This document shows positions 26,289 to 39,900 of a DNA stretch of 64,000 nucleotides, piece by piece. The DNA is taken from positions 62,001-126,000 of the forward strand of contig JAANDG010000027.1 of assembly GCA_036852015.1 (NCBI GenBank). The letters run 5' to 3'. A program made the translations under genes and the position numbers. This stretch comes from Pelodera strongyloides (lineage: Eukaryota; Nematoda; Chromadorea; Rhabditida; Rhabditidae). The notes below the pieces were generated by a model. It made no database searches. It worked only from the letters and a program-made list of their open reading frames with translations, and had not been told where the DNA came from. The stretch's first letter is position 1, and every line of letters begins with the position of its first letter.

Positions 26289-29200
26289 CAGTGTTACCAG
26301 AAAACTACCCATGAACGGCAAAACTGACCAGTGCAAACACATTTGTGTGGCAATGCTCCAGAGTGCCTCCATTAACAGAAGACGTCATTGTGGGCGGTTG
26401 CTTTACTCCACGAATAAAAAGCGAACGATTATAAGAAACCTGAAACAATAAGCTATCTAGCTATCACCATGAAAATAAACCACATAGATTTATGAATCCT
26501 CCTTTTTCAAAACGAATACGTGTCTTAGTATTTCAATTTCGTTTCATTTACTAATAGTAACTTAGTTTGACTATGTTGTATTTGACTGAGTACTGAGTGT
26601 TTGGGTGAAGTGTTAATCGCCATTATGTTATCTGGTTATCTCTAATCAATTATCAATGTCGTCACTTACCGGAAATCAGATGACATTCAGCAAGTTGAAC
26701 GAAAATCCGAAACAATACGCGAAGCAACAGCAGACAATTTAGAGACGCAAAACTGACAGCCAACGAATGACTGCTCAACCATTCAAACCTAGCAATTTAT
26801 CAGAGTTGCTGCTCGAATACAAATTAAGTTACCTGAAAATGACTTTATAAGCTCAACTGTAAGAACAATCACTCATCACTTGAAAGTTCGAGCTTGAAAG
26901 AAAACCAAAAAGCTCGGTCAATTCTAGCTATGTCACTAGTAGAAGATCATCAGCACCGAGGAAACAACATCAAACTGACCAACAGACGGTTTACAAAATT
27001 AAAAACTATTCGAACGCTGCTCTATCAATTTTCGAATGAGTCTCAAATTCCGGAATGGATATAATCAAAACCTACTGCAACTAAATTTACAGGAGTAGAA
27101 GTTACGTGAACGGTCAGCCAATTATGTTTTGTTAAAGAGTTCTATTGTTATTTTGAGATCGCTTTCCAAAACATTTTCAAAAAAAATGAGCATATGTAGA
27201 GAAATGCAGGAAAAGAGCATAGCAAACTTGCACGCGACGCAGAGAAACGGCGCGTCGGGCGGATGTGTGGTGGTCGAGTCGGTTCACCGAAATATGTGAG
27301 ACGAGATGGACTAGGGCAGCTAAGGAGACGCCGAACACCCCAGCGACCAGAGCACCGGCAGGGGGAAACCGCCTGAGAACGGGACAAAGTGTGCGACGAC
27401 GAGCCGCCCAATAAAAGACTATGCGAGTAGACACAAGACGATAGAGCACAAGGTGTCGCGTGTTGTTGTATACTTGTTCAGAGACCACGAGACTGGAGTG
27501 AATAGAAGTTGAAGTTGGAAAAGTTGGAGTATACAATATAATGAGTGGTCGATATCTGAAGTCGTCTGAAGAATTGCCGCTGGGAGGTATGTCGTAGCGG
27601 GACGTATGGCTTAAGTCTGCGTGTGCGTGAACACGCATGCGAGAGTTTATCTTTTGTTTCATCCGCAGTCGACATTGCTACCAAAATATTCCAATTCCAA
27701 ACCCAGAGAAGTTAGTTTTCCCGAGATAAAATTTTGCACCCGAGATATTCGTAGAAACTAAACCAGTTAGTTAGCAGCTGGTCAAAGTCTTTAGCTCTGT
27801 GCAAACGAGCAGACCGAACAGAAATGCGCATCGAATCGTTTATATTTATGTACTGGCGTTGGCAAATATGGCAACTGACAACACCGTTAGCCGCAGCATA
27901 TATCGAATGTCAGGTACACGTCATAGAACATCCAGAAGGACTATTTTACATAAAGTTGTACTCGTAAAACGGAGAACTGCAGCGCTCAGCAGCGAATTGC
28001 ACCAATTCTGCGGTTAACACGGTGTCAAGAACGAAGAAAGCCTATGGTCTTGCACAACACATTCACAAATTATATATATTCAAAACGGGCGAGGAAAAAA
28101 TAAACCAACAGAAAAAAAATGATCGAGAAAAAAAATAAAAATATGCTAAAAATAAAAGTAACGAGATAGTACACATCTTATCTGATTAGTAATCGTGCAG
28201 GATCGATCTAGCAAGAAGGCAACAAGAGTACGGTCACTAAGTGCGCTCTAGAATCGTTTGGTTTTTTTTGTAAAAAAATAAACAAAAGTCCAACTAAAAA
28301 GAACATTGTTAAAATCTTTTTTTTCTTTTTTTTTTGTAATATAAACACCAAATAAAAATTGAACACAAAAAAGGGCTTGTTAGAATGAAGAAAACTTTTC
28401 CATGCGGTTCTTCTGCACGTATCAATTTGAGTTTGCGGGAAAAATGTCTGGGATCATTTGTGAAAAGCATTTGATTCGCGAGAGACAGCATTCCGAAACA
28501 ACGAGACAAAGACGTCAAACTGGGAGAAATACAACTGGCTGTATTTGATTCCTTAGAGAAGTAAGACATAATCGTTCTGTTATAAATCTTTATTATAGAC
28601 AACAATATAAATAAAATACCGACAGTAAGTTAAAAAGTAAATAGTAAACGAAGAACAAATTTCCTACAAAGTTTCTTCAAAAAACACGTGAAACTGTGGT
28701 CTTTTGAGCTTCTTCACAGATAAGGAATAAGCGATAGGACGAGTACGCATCACATAAACACATGGAAGCATACATATTGTTGTGATATTACAATCGTAAG
28801 TCTCAGTCTCAGTGGATGATAAACATAACATAGTGAAAACGTGAAACGTTGTTTATTTATTGCATAAAAACAAGTAAGCTTCTTGTATTCGCTCCGATTG
28901 TTGTATTGTATGTACAATTTTTTTGACGAACAGATAACACATATGTTCCTCATTCGCAGTTTAGCGGTAATCGTAATCCCATGTTTCCTCCCAAAAAAGC
29001 GGGAAACGCGGGATTCCGTCCTTATTGCGAGCGCTAATTGGGGACCACGCCGCTAACACTAGGCCTCGCCTAGTTTTAATTGCGGGACATGATTGGCTAA
29101 TCTGTCAGGAAACATGCGACTTTTCTTATTGCGCGGGATTGGATGATTAGCTGCCAGGAAACGCGGGATTTATTTTTGTTTCGCGGGAAACGTGCAGTAG

Positions 29201-29804
29201 AAGAACAGAGTAGAACAAACAAATACATCCACACCGACTATTATTTCAGACCGAATTGATAGCGAGGTTCGGAAAACAGATAGAGGGGTATAACAGCCGG
29301 TTTATGAAACGTATCTTGAAAAACTGCATTATAGATGACTGTTCTTGCAACTCTTATGTTACAACTAAAGAAATAAGAGTAATTGTAGGAGAAACGTATT
29401 CCTAAAGGGGATTCATTAACTATGGTTATATATAAATGTGTCATTGTTGACAAAGAAGTAATTCCAATCGATAATTATACTACTGTAGAAGATATATAAA
29501 CTCTTAGCTAATAGTGTATCTTATTCTATCCCTTGGATCTCCAAACGGTTTTCCGGGTTCGTACAAAACCGCAGGTTGGCAGACTTCCATGAAACTGCCT
29601 ACGGTCTGACAGAGCCAATAAGTCTGCTCACGGTTTACGGAACCGTATCAAAACCGCCTCCTCCCCTGGACAACGGCTCAAGTGCGGACGTATGGCGGAT
29701 TGGCCAGTGGCGCAGCGGAACAAACTCCCCCCACAATTTTGTAGTTTTAGACTAGTTCATATTTAACAATTATTAGGTGTCAGTGATATAAAACGTGTAA
29801 CATA
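26289..29804. other. Region between MED13 and kinase genes, no supported gene
   Basis: This stretch should contain the missing MED13 5' exon and promoter. A strong minus-strand donor (CCG then GTAAGTGAC, 26661-26670) follows a short ATG frame, but its phase does not join exon 25822-25932 in frame, so it may be a 5' UTR exon. A second candidate ATG at about 27,675 opens 65 codons without a phase-compatible donor. At 28,980-29,200 GCGGGAAACGCGGGATT-like phrases recur. None of this supports a gene. Confidence 0.4.
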
Positions 29805-30049
29805 TCTTATTATATAAAGGAGAAGAGTTTACTTTTTTGTTTGAAGCCGCGTGTGCACGCAACGACAAAATTTGAATATCTAAAGGCTATAAAAAGAGAG
29901 CCGGAGCCCCGTCTCGAGCAAGCGAAATTCGAATTTTACTTCATGATTTTTCAAGATACGATTCAAACGTTTCACATAAGTGTGCTCACTGTTCCTGCAC
30001 ATGAAACAGTGAAAGTCGCCTCAGGCGGCGATAGCCGATAGCCGTCTGG
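29805..30049 (+). mobile_element. Non-autonomous Helitron, 245 bp
   Basis: It begins TCTTATTATATAAAGGAG after an A and ends CCGTCTGG before a T. This is the Helitron pattern: 5' TC, 3' CTRR, insertion between A and T, no target duplication. A GC-rich hairpin CGCCTCAGGCGGCG lies shortly before the 3' end. It carries no protein. The interior matches the flanks of the big LTR element at 42.9 and 52.5 kb, so it is the same family without that insertion. Confidence 0.8.
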
Positions 30050-30359
30050 TTTATGATAACTGAATAGCAAAATTTCAAGATATTTTGGCCCCCCACATTT
30101 TCATTTCATTGAATATCCGCAATACCGTTTTGAGCAACCACTTTTATGAAGAGAGCAGTTTTTATTCATGGCTGAGTACAACAAAAAAAAATGGGGAAAA
30201 CAGAGGAAAAAAAAGTTTAGGAAATCAATTGTTAAAATCGGAAACTAAGCTAACCAATGTATGATAAATGGTAACAAGGAAAAAAAACGTCGAAAAAATT
30301 AAATAAGCAAATTTTGCATTTATACAACTGCGAATAACAATATTTTCTTGAATAGAAAA

Positions 30360-30850
30360 TAAATATCTCGGGTGAAAGTGTCACTTTCACCCAAAATGTT
30401 GGTTGATTGCAAAATGTTGCAAGGTGTACTCTCACCCGGAATAGCTCTAACTCTCACCCTGGGTGACGGCTAAACTATCACCCAAAGTACGTCTAACTCT
30501 CACCCAGGATGAGAGTTCGTTGGTCCGACAATGAACGTTTCCCGAATAGGGTGAACATAATCAACTAATTTCGCGTACGTCTAGTATTCTCCCAATATTC
30601 GCCCAATATTCGCCACAGTTTCGCCTGGTACGCCCTGCGAAAGGACGGCGACCAACCGCTGAAGATGCGAAAATCTATGCAGAATCAGATACAAAATGAG
30701 CGCGGCGCTTCCGCCCAATCTTCGCCCCGTTTTTGCGAAAGAGTAGTCAGTGCACTCGAAGGCCTCTGGCAAGAGAGTCGGGCGAAGACTGGGCGAAGTG
30801 CGCGACGAACCTGGGCGAACAGCCGCGCACCAACCGAGTTTCGTCAGAGT
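30360..30850. repeat. Degenerate short repeats downstream of the kinase gene
   Basis: At 30,370-30,520 the phrase AACTCTCACCC and its variants recur about four times. At 30,590-30,830 TTCGCCCAATATTCGCC-like phrases at the left are matched by GGGCGAAGACTGGGCGAA at the right, an imperfect inverted arrangement. I assign no element family and see no gene. Confidence 0.4.
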
Positions 30851-30945
30851 CATACTGCCTAACTCAGTTTTCACTTTTCGATGTCTGGAAAAGCTATTTT
30901 TAAACAACGGCACACATAAATCTTTAGCGTCCAACTCGTGGTTTT

Positions 30946-33900
30946 CTATGAAGAAAGCATGCTCAGTTGCAGAGGTTCATGTTCCAAGGCATCCGATTCG
31001 CTCGTCACATTAAGCAATTCATCAAAGTTGACGACTGTGTCGCCAATGTCCCTCTAAAAATCATATTGGATGTATTTTTTTCAATTGCGTAAGAAATTTG
31101 TTAAAGGGAGAGGCCCACGAGAAAAAAGTTTTCCTCAATTTATTTGCACTGAATGTCCGGAATTTCAGAAATATTACTGTGAAAACCGCAATGATTGAAG
31201 CCTAGAACTCACAGAGTTATTCTCCGCCAAACAGTTCGGCCAGGTACCGTAGACAGCAACGTCAAAATTTGTTTTTACGGTTGATATCCGTTCATTTACA
31301 TTTCTTCTCTATATAGTAATGGTGAAACGAATAAAGAACATTCCTACCTTTATAAAGAGGCATTTCCAATGCAGTAATGCCCTAAAAGCGCAAAATTTGT
31401 TTCTGGCTACGGTACCTGGCCGAACTGTTTGCCGGAGAATAACTCTGTGAGTTCTAGGCTTCAATCATTGCGGTTTTCACAGTAATATTTCTGAAATTCC
31501 GGACATTCAGTGCAAATAAATTGAGGAAAACTTTTTTCTCGTGGGCCTCACCCTTTAAGCCGCCAGCACTACCTATTCCTAGATTATTCATAACTCTGAT
31601 ACATTCTGATACTCGTCACAATCATGAGAACCTAATATGTAAAAGAAAAGTAGAACATTTTATAACAGCACTGAAGAAAACCTTATGATCAGAGTCCTTG
31701 CGGGCAGTTACGCTGTCAATTAACTGCAGAATTACAAATTACAATTACAATAAAGAAAGTAATTAAATTAAACGATAATTACCCCTTTGATAGTATCGAT
31801 CTCCGCGTAAGCATCTTCTACGGAAATCCTTGAAGAGAGCAAGACAGCCGTGCACCTGAAAAAAGATACCTTTCCTCCACGGGTATGGCTACGGTATCTT
31901 GTAGCCCTACCCGTGGAGGACAGCCATTTCAAGCACCTGAGCATCAATAGCGAGGTACCGTTGGATTAAAAGAACCTTCACTTGCGGGGCTCCCATAGTC
32001 TATAGGGAAGGGGGAAGCGCGGTAGGTGTGTAGATGTGCATCATATGAGGTTCGCGAACACCTAGCACCCCGACAGCGCACCCAAGATAGGGGTGTGCCA
32101 ACTCATTGTGGTGGACTGTGAGCGGCGACCGACGCCTCCATATTTGTTCGGACCATTTGTCTTTACGTAGCGGCCACTTTTGGGGATTCAACTTTTAAAA
32201 TCACACCCAGCGTCAATTTTCACCAGAAACGATTTGCCGAGAAAGTGTTCTTCTGCACTATGAAATGGTGGTTCTATGAACATTGCAAAACCAAATAAGG
32301 GATTGCGGACGATAATGAAGATATCAAAACTTACTTGTAGATCAGCTGAAGAAGCGGTGGATCGTCAGTCTTTGTTTCGTGCACGAAGTCGCTCGCATGC
32401 CTTAGTGTTACCGTAAGTTATTCACCACTTGAGCTTGTTGCCACATCCACAGTTCGGTTTAATTTACGGTGCAAAATGGCAATTCACACTTACACACATT
32501 TATTTATTCATATTTTCTACTTACTGCTAATTGTGTACCTAATTTCATTTAGACGCTTACTAGTTTACTCATCACTTTGAAAAACCTTGTATGGCTATAA
32601 TTTCCAACGAACCAATTCAAGAACTTGGTAAATTTGTTGACGGGGAAAGTATTAGCTCACTAAAACATACTCACTTTTGGTTGACAAGTTCCCACAATGT
32701 GATCCCAGCCGAGTAGAGGTCACTTTGGAAACAGAACTAAAATGGTTTGTGTTTGTCGTCGTTTAAATTAGAGGTTTGGGTCAAAGGTGAGTCCTACTTT
32801 TTGATTAAGAAAGGAAGGATTACACTTTCAAGCATCACTCTGGAAATTGTTGCAATTAACACCTGAAGCAGCAGAGTTGCCGAATGCTGTTCGCCTCATT
32901 TTCTGCGCAACAAGAACACTCCCCCCCCCCCTGGGACCAAACCTCTAGGTAAGCAGACATCAAGGATCAAGGATACAGTGCTATCGACGCGTTGGAAACA
33001 ACAACAGATAAGGTCTCACATTGCTTGGGTCAAGCTCAACCTCAAGAGCTACATATCCCGAAGTGTTCCACTGATTCTGCGTCTGGTTGCCAGTAGACCA
33101 GACCTTGGACAGTCCAAAATCGCATAACTTCAATGAACCACGTTGTGGCCCTGGCGGAACAATCAGAATGCTGCAATTGTAAATGGATCTTATTTGCCCA
33201 TCAGTGGTTTCTCGGTTTGTACATCACACCCGGTTACTCATAGAAGGAACGCAACGATTCGTGCTTGTGAACTCGGCAACTAAAAGAGAATGGTCGTCTT
33301 GCATTGAGAACACCTACTTTTCCGGTTTGATATCCCGGTGCAATATATCCTTGGTTTTCAAATAGCGCAGCGCATTGAAAATATCGTGACACCATGACAC
33401 TTGGATCTTGTGAGGAATCTGGATTCCGATATCTGAAAACATTGAATCATACAACTAGATAAAGAATACTGTTGAAATAAACAAGGCCCAACAAGGCAGT
33501 AATGTGTCTACTTATTTTTTTTTAAATTGTTCGTGAATGAGGCCCAATTTTTAAGGTAACATGGAATCACCTTATTTGCTAAAGGGATTAATTCAAGGTT
33601 TGCTCAAATAAAAAAAACTGCTGGTTTAATTCCTTTTGCAGTAGAAGACCACCCAAACAAGCTGCTATTATAAGATCATTAATCAGCTGTTTGTACTTTG
33701 TAGTGTGTACCTTCTTTCTGTACAGTGTGTGCGCTTTGTTTTTCTGGTGTCTTTCGTCTTTCTGTGAATTACTATCGTTGTGCCGTAGGCAATTAGTGCA
33801 ATTATATATTCCAACAATTGTATTATCAATGGCGGTTATACTGGGCGCCAAAAATCTATAATAAGACCTTTTCTAACACATTACTTGTCGGTCAGTCGCT

Positions 33901-36900
33901 AAGAGTCGCTACAGTTATACCTTTGACTCCTAACATTCCTGTCTTGTTACTCTATGAGAGCCTGGGTGTTTTGACCCGAACTAGAATCCTTTTATTGCAT
34001 ACTTATTGATTAACCGTCATTTACTGTTCGTAATTTACATTGAAGAACCGGTGCATTGATTGAGATTTGATTCTTTATTTTAATAATAAACTTACAAGCT
34101 ACTTATTGTATGTTTTGTTTGTGCTAATCTAGTGGACTTATGGTCCCTATGATACTTCATTGTTCGTATGTTTTGTGTCATGTTTCATGTTTTATGTTTT
34201 GTGCATGTGTGCCCAGCCTAGGTTAAGTTAGACGTAGGTAGAAAAGAACTGGGACACTTTGTTAAGCATTGTTAACCATTGTTTAACCATTTAACCTTCC
34301 TTAACTCTTTTAACTTACTACAAAAAATCCTTTTATCAACCAACTGGGGGCCGAACCGGGAAATAATCGTGAACTGTTATTAAAACACGAAATCGGGATT
34401 ACTGATATGAATCCGCTACTGATTGTCGATACACACAATGCTGCTGTGATGACTAACACTGAATTGCTATATTCAGAGGTGATAGTGAATCCTATTCGAA
34501 GTGGAAGAACAGTGATCCGATCACTGAATCATTTATTCTTATTCTGGAAGATAAACATCGGAATGTGACCATACCGCTAACATCAGAGTGAAGTGATGGT
34601 GTGATGAATCTTCTACGATGCTGGAAAGCCGCATGCTACGCGAGCTGATGCTAATGGAACTCATTCTACATCTCTACACCCAAGGACGACTATGTAGAAC
34701 CGATGTCGCATGATTGATACTACGGTTGCTTCAATTGGAACTTCAATGATTTTGTTCATCGAATTTTCGCCTATTCCACTGAGTATTGAGAGAATTCCAC
34801 TGTCGAGAGAATAGTGATGGTCACATGAAAGTATTCAAAATACTGGCACCGCAGGTGTACAGTGTTTTACTTCTGCCGTGGAAGACGGACAGGTTGAATT
34901 GAATTGATACCACTGTTTCGTAAACAAAGAGTGTGACAGGTATGTAGGCCGCACGAAACCTTGACATGGTTTGTGGGGTGCGGTTGACGAATAGCTGTCA
35001 AAGAGGACGTGAAGCAGGGCATTGGCCGCTGGCTTTCACGGGGATTCTGAGGAATCAGTTGTTGCTGAGGCAACATAGAGCAAGGAAGCTCTGGAAGTCT
35101 CGTCTGGATGATGAGCATTGCTAGTTTGGATCATGACCAACTAGTCTGAAAGGGAGCTAAGGAAGCTCCATAAGTATCATCGAGATGATGAACGCCATTG
35201 AGTTGGGGAGTTGCAACACCACTCAGTCTGAAGAGTTGCAGAGGAAGCAGCTCAGGAAATCGTGGCAAGCCTGCTTTGGAGAAGCATGAGCTGAATTATT
35301 CGGATGCCGGAAGTTCCCGTTTACAAATGCTACGTACTGGCAAGAGGAGTTGACGAAGTGTGCACGCTTCTATTCTCTTGTGGAGGATACTGTTGCAGTA
35401 CAGGACCTCAAGGTGCAGTCAGTTGGTTTGCATAGCGCTACTACTGATGCACGGCCACGCGAACCAATACCCCAATAAGGGAGCAAATATTGGAGGTTGT
35501 TCGATCTCATACCCCTACGGGAAGTGTACTGGGATGCGACCTATCGTTTTGTCTAAGAGAGGATAGCTAGAGTTGCGAGTCCTACAGACATTGTGGCGGA
35601 TATGGAAACCGAGTCACTGTGAAGTTTCTCATGCGGGTTTCCGGATGAATTCACACGCAGACGGAGTCTGGCGTTGTGCAGGTAGAACAAGGGAGGATAT
35701 CCGAGGATTCCAGAAGAATTGATCAGTACGGCCGGAGATGGACATGTGCGTGATCGAGGGAGATAATTCCATGTTATTATTGGAAATGAAAAAGGAAACT
35801 GCGTCTTCTTTACACGCTTCTTTCTATCAAGGTGCTGTTGATGAATCGAAACGAAACAAATGTATACTAGTCTGGTTCGTGCTTTCTGGTACAACTACGA
35901 CAATTACATCTAGTTCGCTGTTCACGGTATTCATCATATCAAGCCCACCTCTTTTAACTCGTGATGGTTTGCGAGTTGCTTGATGATACGTTGAACATTC
36001 TTTTTACCCGTGATGGTTTGCGGGCATTTCGATTCACAAATCTACTTGTATGGCTAATCTTAAGAAGAGGAGAGCGTGAAGATGCAGAACGCGAGCCTTG
36101 CAGAGTTTCTCGAGTGGAATGGAGTTCGTATACATATGTATACTCCGTTATTCGAGACGCAAGCGATGAAGCACACATCTAATAGTCCGTACCAATCAAC
36201 GATGACGTTCTAAACAACTATTCATTGGAGGACACCGAAGAACGACACCTGCGGCGAAGATTCCGGAAGCGGACAAAGATGTTCCCTCGCCCGAGATGTT
36301 TCAACGGTTACATCGCGCGGACGCTCTTATTTGTAAGAAGAGGAGAGTAGAAGGGACCACCCAAACAAACTGCTATTGTAAGATCATTAATCAGCTGTTT
36401 GTACTTTGTAGTGTGTACCTTCTTTCTGTACAATGTGTGCGCTTTGTTTTTCTGGTGTCTTTCGTCTTTCTGTGAATTACTATCGTTGTGCCGTAGGCAA
36501 TTAGTGCAATTATATATTCCAACAATTGTATTATCAATGGCGGTTATACTGGGCGCCAAAAATCTATAATAAGACCTTTTCTAACACATTACTTGTCGGT
36601 CAGTCGCTAAGAGTCGCTACAGTTATACCTTTGACTCCTAACATTCCTGTCTTGTTACTCTATGAGAGCCTGGGTGTTTTGACCCGAACTAGAATCCTTT
36701 TATTGCATACTTATTGATTAACCGTCATTTACTGTTCGTAATTTACATTGAAGAACCGGTGCATTGATTGAGATTTGATTCTTTATTTTAATAATAAACT
36801 TACAAGCTACTTATTGTATGTTTTGTTTGTGCTAATCTAGTGGACTTATGGTCCCTATGATACTTCATTGTTCGTATGTATTGTGTCATGTTTCATGTTT

Positions 36901-39900
36901 TATGTTTTGTGCATGTGTGCCCAGCCTAGGTTAAGTTAGACGTAGGTAGAAAAGAACTGGGACACTTTGTTAAGCATTGTTAACCATTGTTTAACCATTT
37001 AACCTTCCTTAACTCTTTTAACTTACTACAAAAAATCCTACTTTGCAACAATATTCCAAATGCAGAATGTCAATTCGCATTGCTAGTCATATATCGGTGG
37101 TGTGTTTGCGTTTGTAATATTTTTCATGTCGGCCATCTTTTTGTACGTTCGTTTTGTTTTCATCCTCGGATGCACACCTTTTGGTGTTTTTAATAAATAA
37201 AGAAATAAATAAAATTTTGAACATACTCACACTGTCTCAAATTCTCCCCGCATATTTCCATTTTCACAGTCATCATCTTGCGCTCCTCTTCCCATATGCT
37301 GTCGTAGTACTTCACGATGTTCGGATGGTCAAGTTTCCGGAGAACTTCCACTTCTCGGAATGCATTTCTCCGCTTGATCTCGTCTTTTCCACAGAAGCAC
37401 ACCTTCACTGCCATTGCTTCTTTTCTGAATGTTTCATATTTAGCAAGCAACTTGTCATTTACATATTAAAGGGTCAGGCCCACCGTTTTGAACCTAAACT
37501 AGAAAGGCAAACCTTTGGATCTATTCGGTTATAGGGACCCCAGGCCAAACGCACGGGAAAGGGGGCGGGGCTTAGGTCAAAATTACTAGATCGTTGAGAA
37601 AGAGGACCCACGCAAGTAATAACTCAAACACAACCTTTATGAATACCATATTTCACTCATAGCTTTTCTGACGTTTTAGGGCACACCAAACCAATATATA
37701 ATGCCTCCTGAGCTCCCCTGGCTCTTTGGCATATTTCCTAGCCATTTTGTTGGACAACTAAGCACGACACTATTGTTTGTGTACCTCAATAACATAACTA
37801 TTAGCAAAGCATAATGGGGTTTGCAAGTATGCCCGATTTTCCTTGCAAGTATCGAAAACTTTACCGTATCTTGGCACTACACGAGCATATCTACAGGCAG
37901 TTTTTACGACCGATCGCCACGGGACCAATTGTTCAACAAAAAATGTCTTTGATGGCGGATTTTCTATAGCGCGGATGTGTCAAAGTTACACGGTAAAGTT
38001 GTGTAAAAAGCACACGATTTTGCGAATTGATACTTGCAAGGAAAACTCGCGGTTTTTGGCATACTTGCAAACCCCATACGAAAGAGGCGAGTCATATAAG
38101 TAGCTGATATTATTTCGTGTATTATCATCTGCCTCTGGAGCGGCTACAGTATCCTGCGTCGCTAGTTACTTTTCCTCATATCTTCTGACCAATTTTGTAC
38201 CTTAAACCACTTTCTCACCTTATGGAGCCATAAACTCGGCAAGCCTGCACCCTAAGTATGGTTGAGGGAACCCATTGACCCCAAAAGAGTGGTGAGATAG
38301 GGTGTGTGGGTTGGGGGACCCCAAAAGGGTGGTGATATAGGGTGTGTGGGTTGGAGGACCCCAAAAGGGTGGTGAGATAGGGTGTGTGGGTTGGGGGACC
38401 CCAAAAGGGTGGTGATATAGGGTGTGTGGGTTGGAGGACCCCAAAAGGGTGGTGAGATAGGGTGTGTGGGTTGGGGGACCCCAAAAGGGTGGTGAGATAG
38501 GGTGTGTGGGTTGGGGGACCCCAAAAGGGTGGTGAGATAGGGTGTGTGGGTTGGGGGACCCCAAAAGGGGGTGGTGGACCCCAAAGGGGTGGTGAGATAG
38601 GGTGTGTGGGTTGGGGGACCCCAAAAGGGGGTCATAGAGGTTGATGGGACATGGCATTTGGGTTGGGGGACCCAAAAGGGTGGTGACCCAAAAGGTGTGT
38701 GGGTTGGGGTGGGGGACCCCAAAGGGTGGTGAGGGTGTGTGGGTTGGGTTGGGGGACCCCAAAGGTGAGTGATGGGTGGTGGGTTGGGGGACCCCAAAAG
38801 GGTGGTGATATAGGGTGTGTGGGTTGGAGGGACCCCCAAAAGGGTGGTGATATAGGGTGTGTGGGTTGGGGACCCCAAAAGGGTGGTGAGATAGGGTGTG
38901 TGGGTTGGGGGACCCCAAAAGGGTGGTGATATAGGGTGTGTGGGTTGGAGGACCCCAAAAGGGTGGTGAGATAGGGTGTGTGGGTTGGGGGACCCCAAAA
39001 GGGTGGTGAGATAGGGTGTGTGGGTTGGGGGACCCCAAAGGGGTGGTGAGATAGGGTGTGTGGGTTGGGGACCCCAAAAGGGTGGTGAGTAGGGTGTGTG
39101 GGTTGGGAGGGACCCCAAAAGGGTGGTGAGATATAGGGTGTGTGGGTTGGGGACCCCAAAAGGGTGGTGAGATAGGGTGTGTGGGTTGGGGGACCCCAAA
39201 AGGGTGGGGATAGAGGGTGTGTGGGTTGGGGTTGGAGGACCCCAAAGGGTGGTGAGATAGGGTGTGTGGGTTGGGGGACCCCAAAAGGGGTGGGGAAAAA
39301 GGGTGGGGTGTGGGTTGGGGGACCCCAAAAGGGTGGTGAGATAGGGTGTGTGGGTTGGGGGACCCCAAAGGGGTGGGGGTATGTGGGACCCCATGGGGGG
39401 TGGACCCCAGAAGGGTGGGCATGTGGGATGGGGGACCCCAGAAGGGTGGGCATGTGGGATGGGGGACCCCAGAAGGGTGGGCATGTGGGATGGGGGACCC
39501 CAGAAGGGTGGGCATGTGGGATGGGGGACCCCAGAAGGGTGGGCATGTGGGGGGGACCCCAGAAGGGTGGGCATGTGGGATGGGGGACCCCAGAAGGGTG
39601 GGCATGTGGGATGGGGGACCCCAGAAGGGTGGGCATGTGGGATGGGGGACCCCAGACCGGTCATAGAAAGGAAAGTGCTACTACTTTTTAGTGAATTCGT
39701 TTAGAGGTAAACACGCTTGCTTTTACATTCGTGACATTCTGCCTCTCTGTCGCCTAAGCCCCGCCCCCTTTCCCGTGCGTATGGCCTGGGGTCCCTATAA
39801 CCGAATTACTCTCTCTACGTACGTTCTATTCTGGAGACAGGTTCAGTTGTGTTTAGTCCATATAAGAAAAAGGATAAACAAGCGCTAGAACGGATCCAAC

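Larger units (their letters stand above)
33641..37041 (+). mobile_element. Non-autonomous LTR retroelement inside a kinase intron
   Basis: Two near-identical 690-bp direct repeats flank about 2.0 kb with no open frame above about 115 codons and no recognisable Gag or Pol motif. A purine tract AAGAAGAGGAGAG lies just before the right LTR. These features fit a LARD/TRIM-type element that depends on another element's enzymes. It is inserted in the intron between kinase exons 37231-37424 and 33318-33432. The spliced frame is unaffected. Confidence 0.75.

Noticed and set aside
26661..26690. First MED13 coding exon (ATG followed by GTAAGTG donor)
   Set aside because: The six-codon frame leaves two bases at the donor, which gives a stop when joined to 25822-25932. 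At best it is a 5' UTR exon.
27177..27662. 161-codon minus-strand frame upstream of MED13
   Set aside because: Ser/Arg/His-rich with no motif, no phase-compatible donor to the first placed MED13 exon, and locally GC-rich sequence that lacks stops by chance.
38270..39657. CRISPR-like array
   Set aside because: Units are contiguous tandem repeats with no variable spacers, and the context is a eukaryotic intron.
38220..39664. Three overlapping minus-strand open frames of 334-470 codons, Pro/His/Thr-rich
   Set aside because: They are the three frames of a 40-bp minisatellite whose unit lacks stops in every frame. Periodicity, not coding constraint, explains them.
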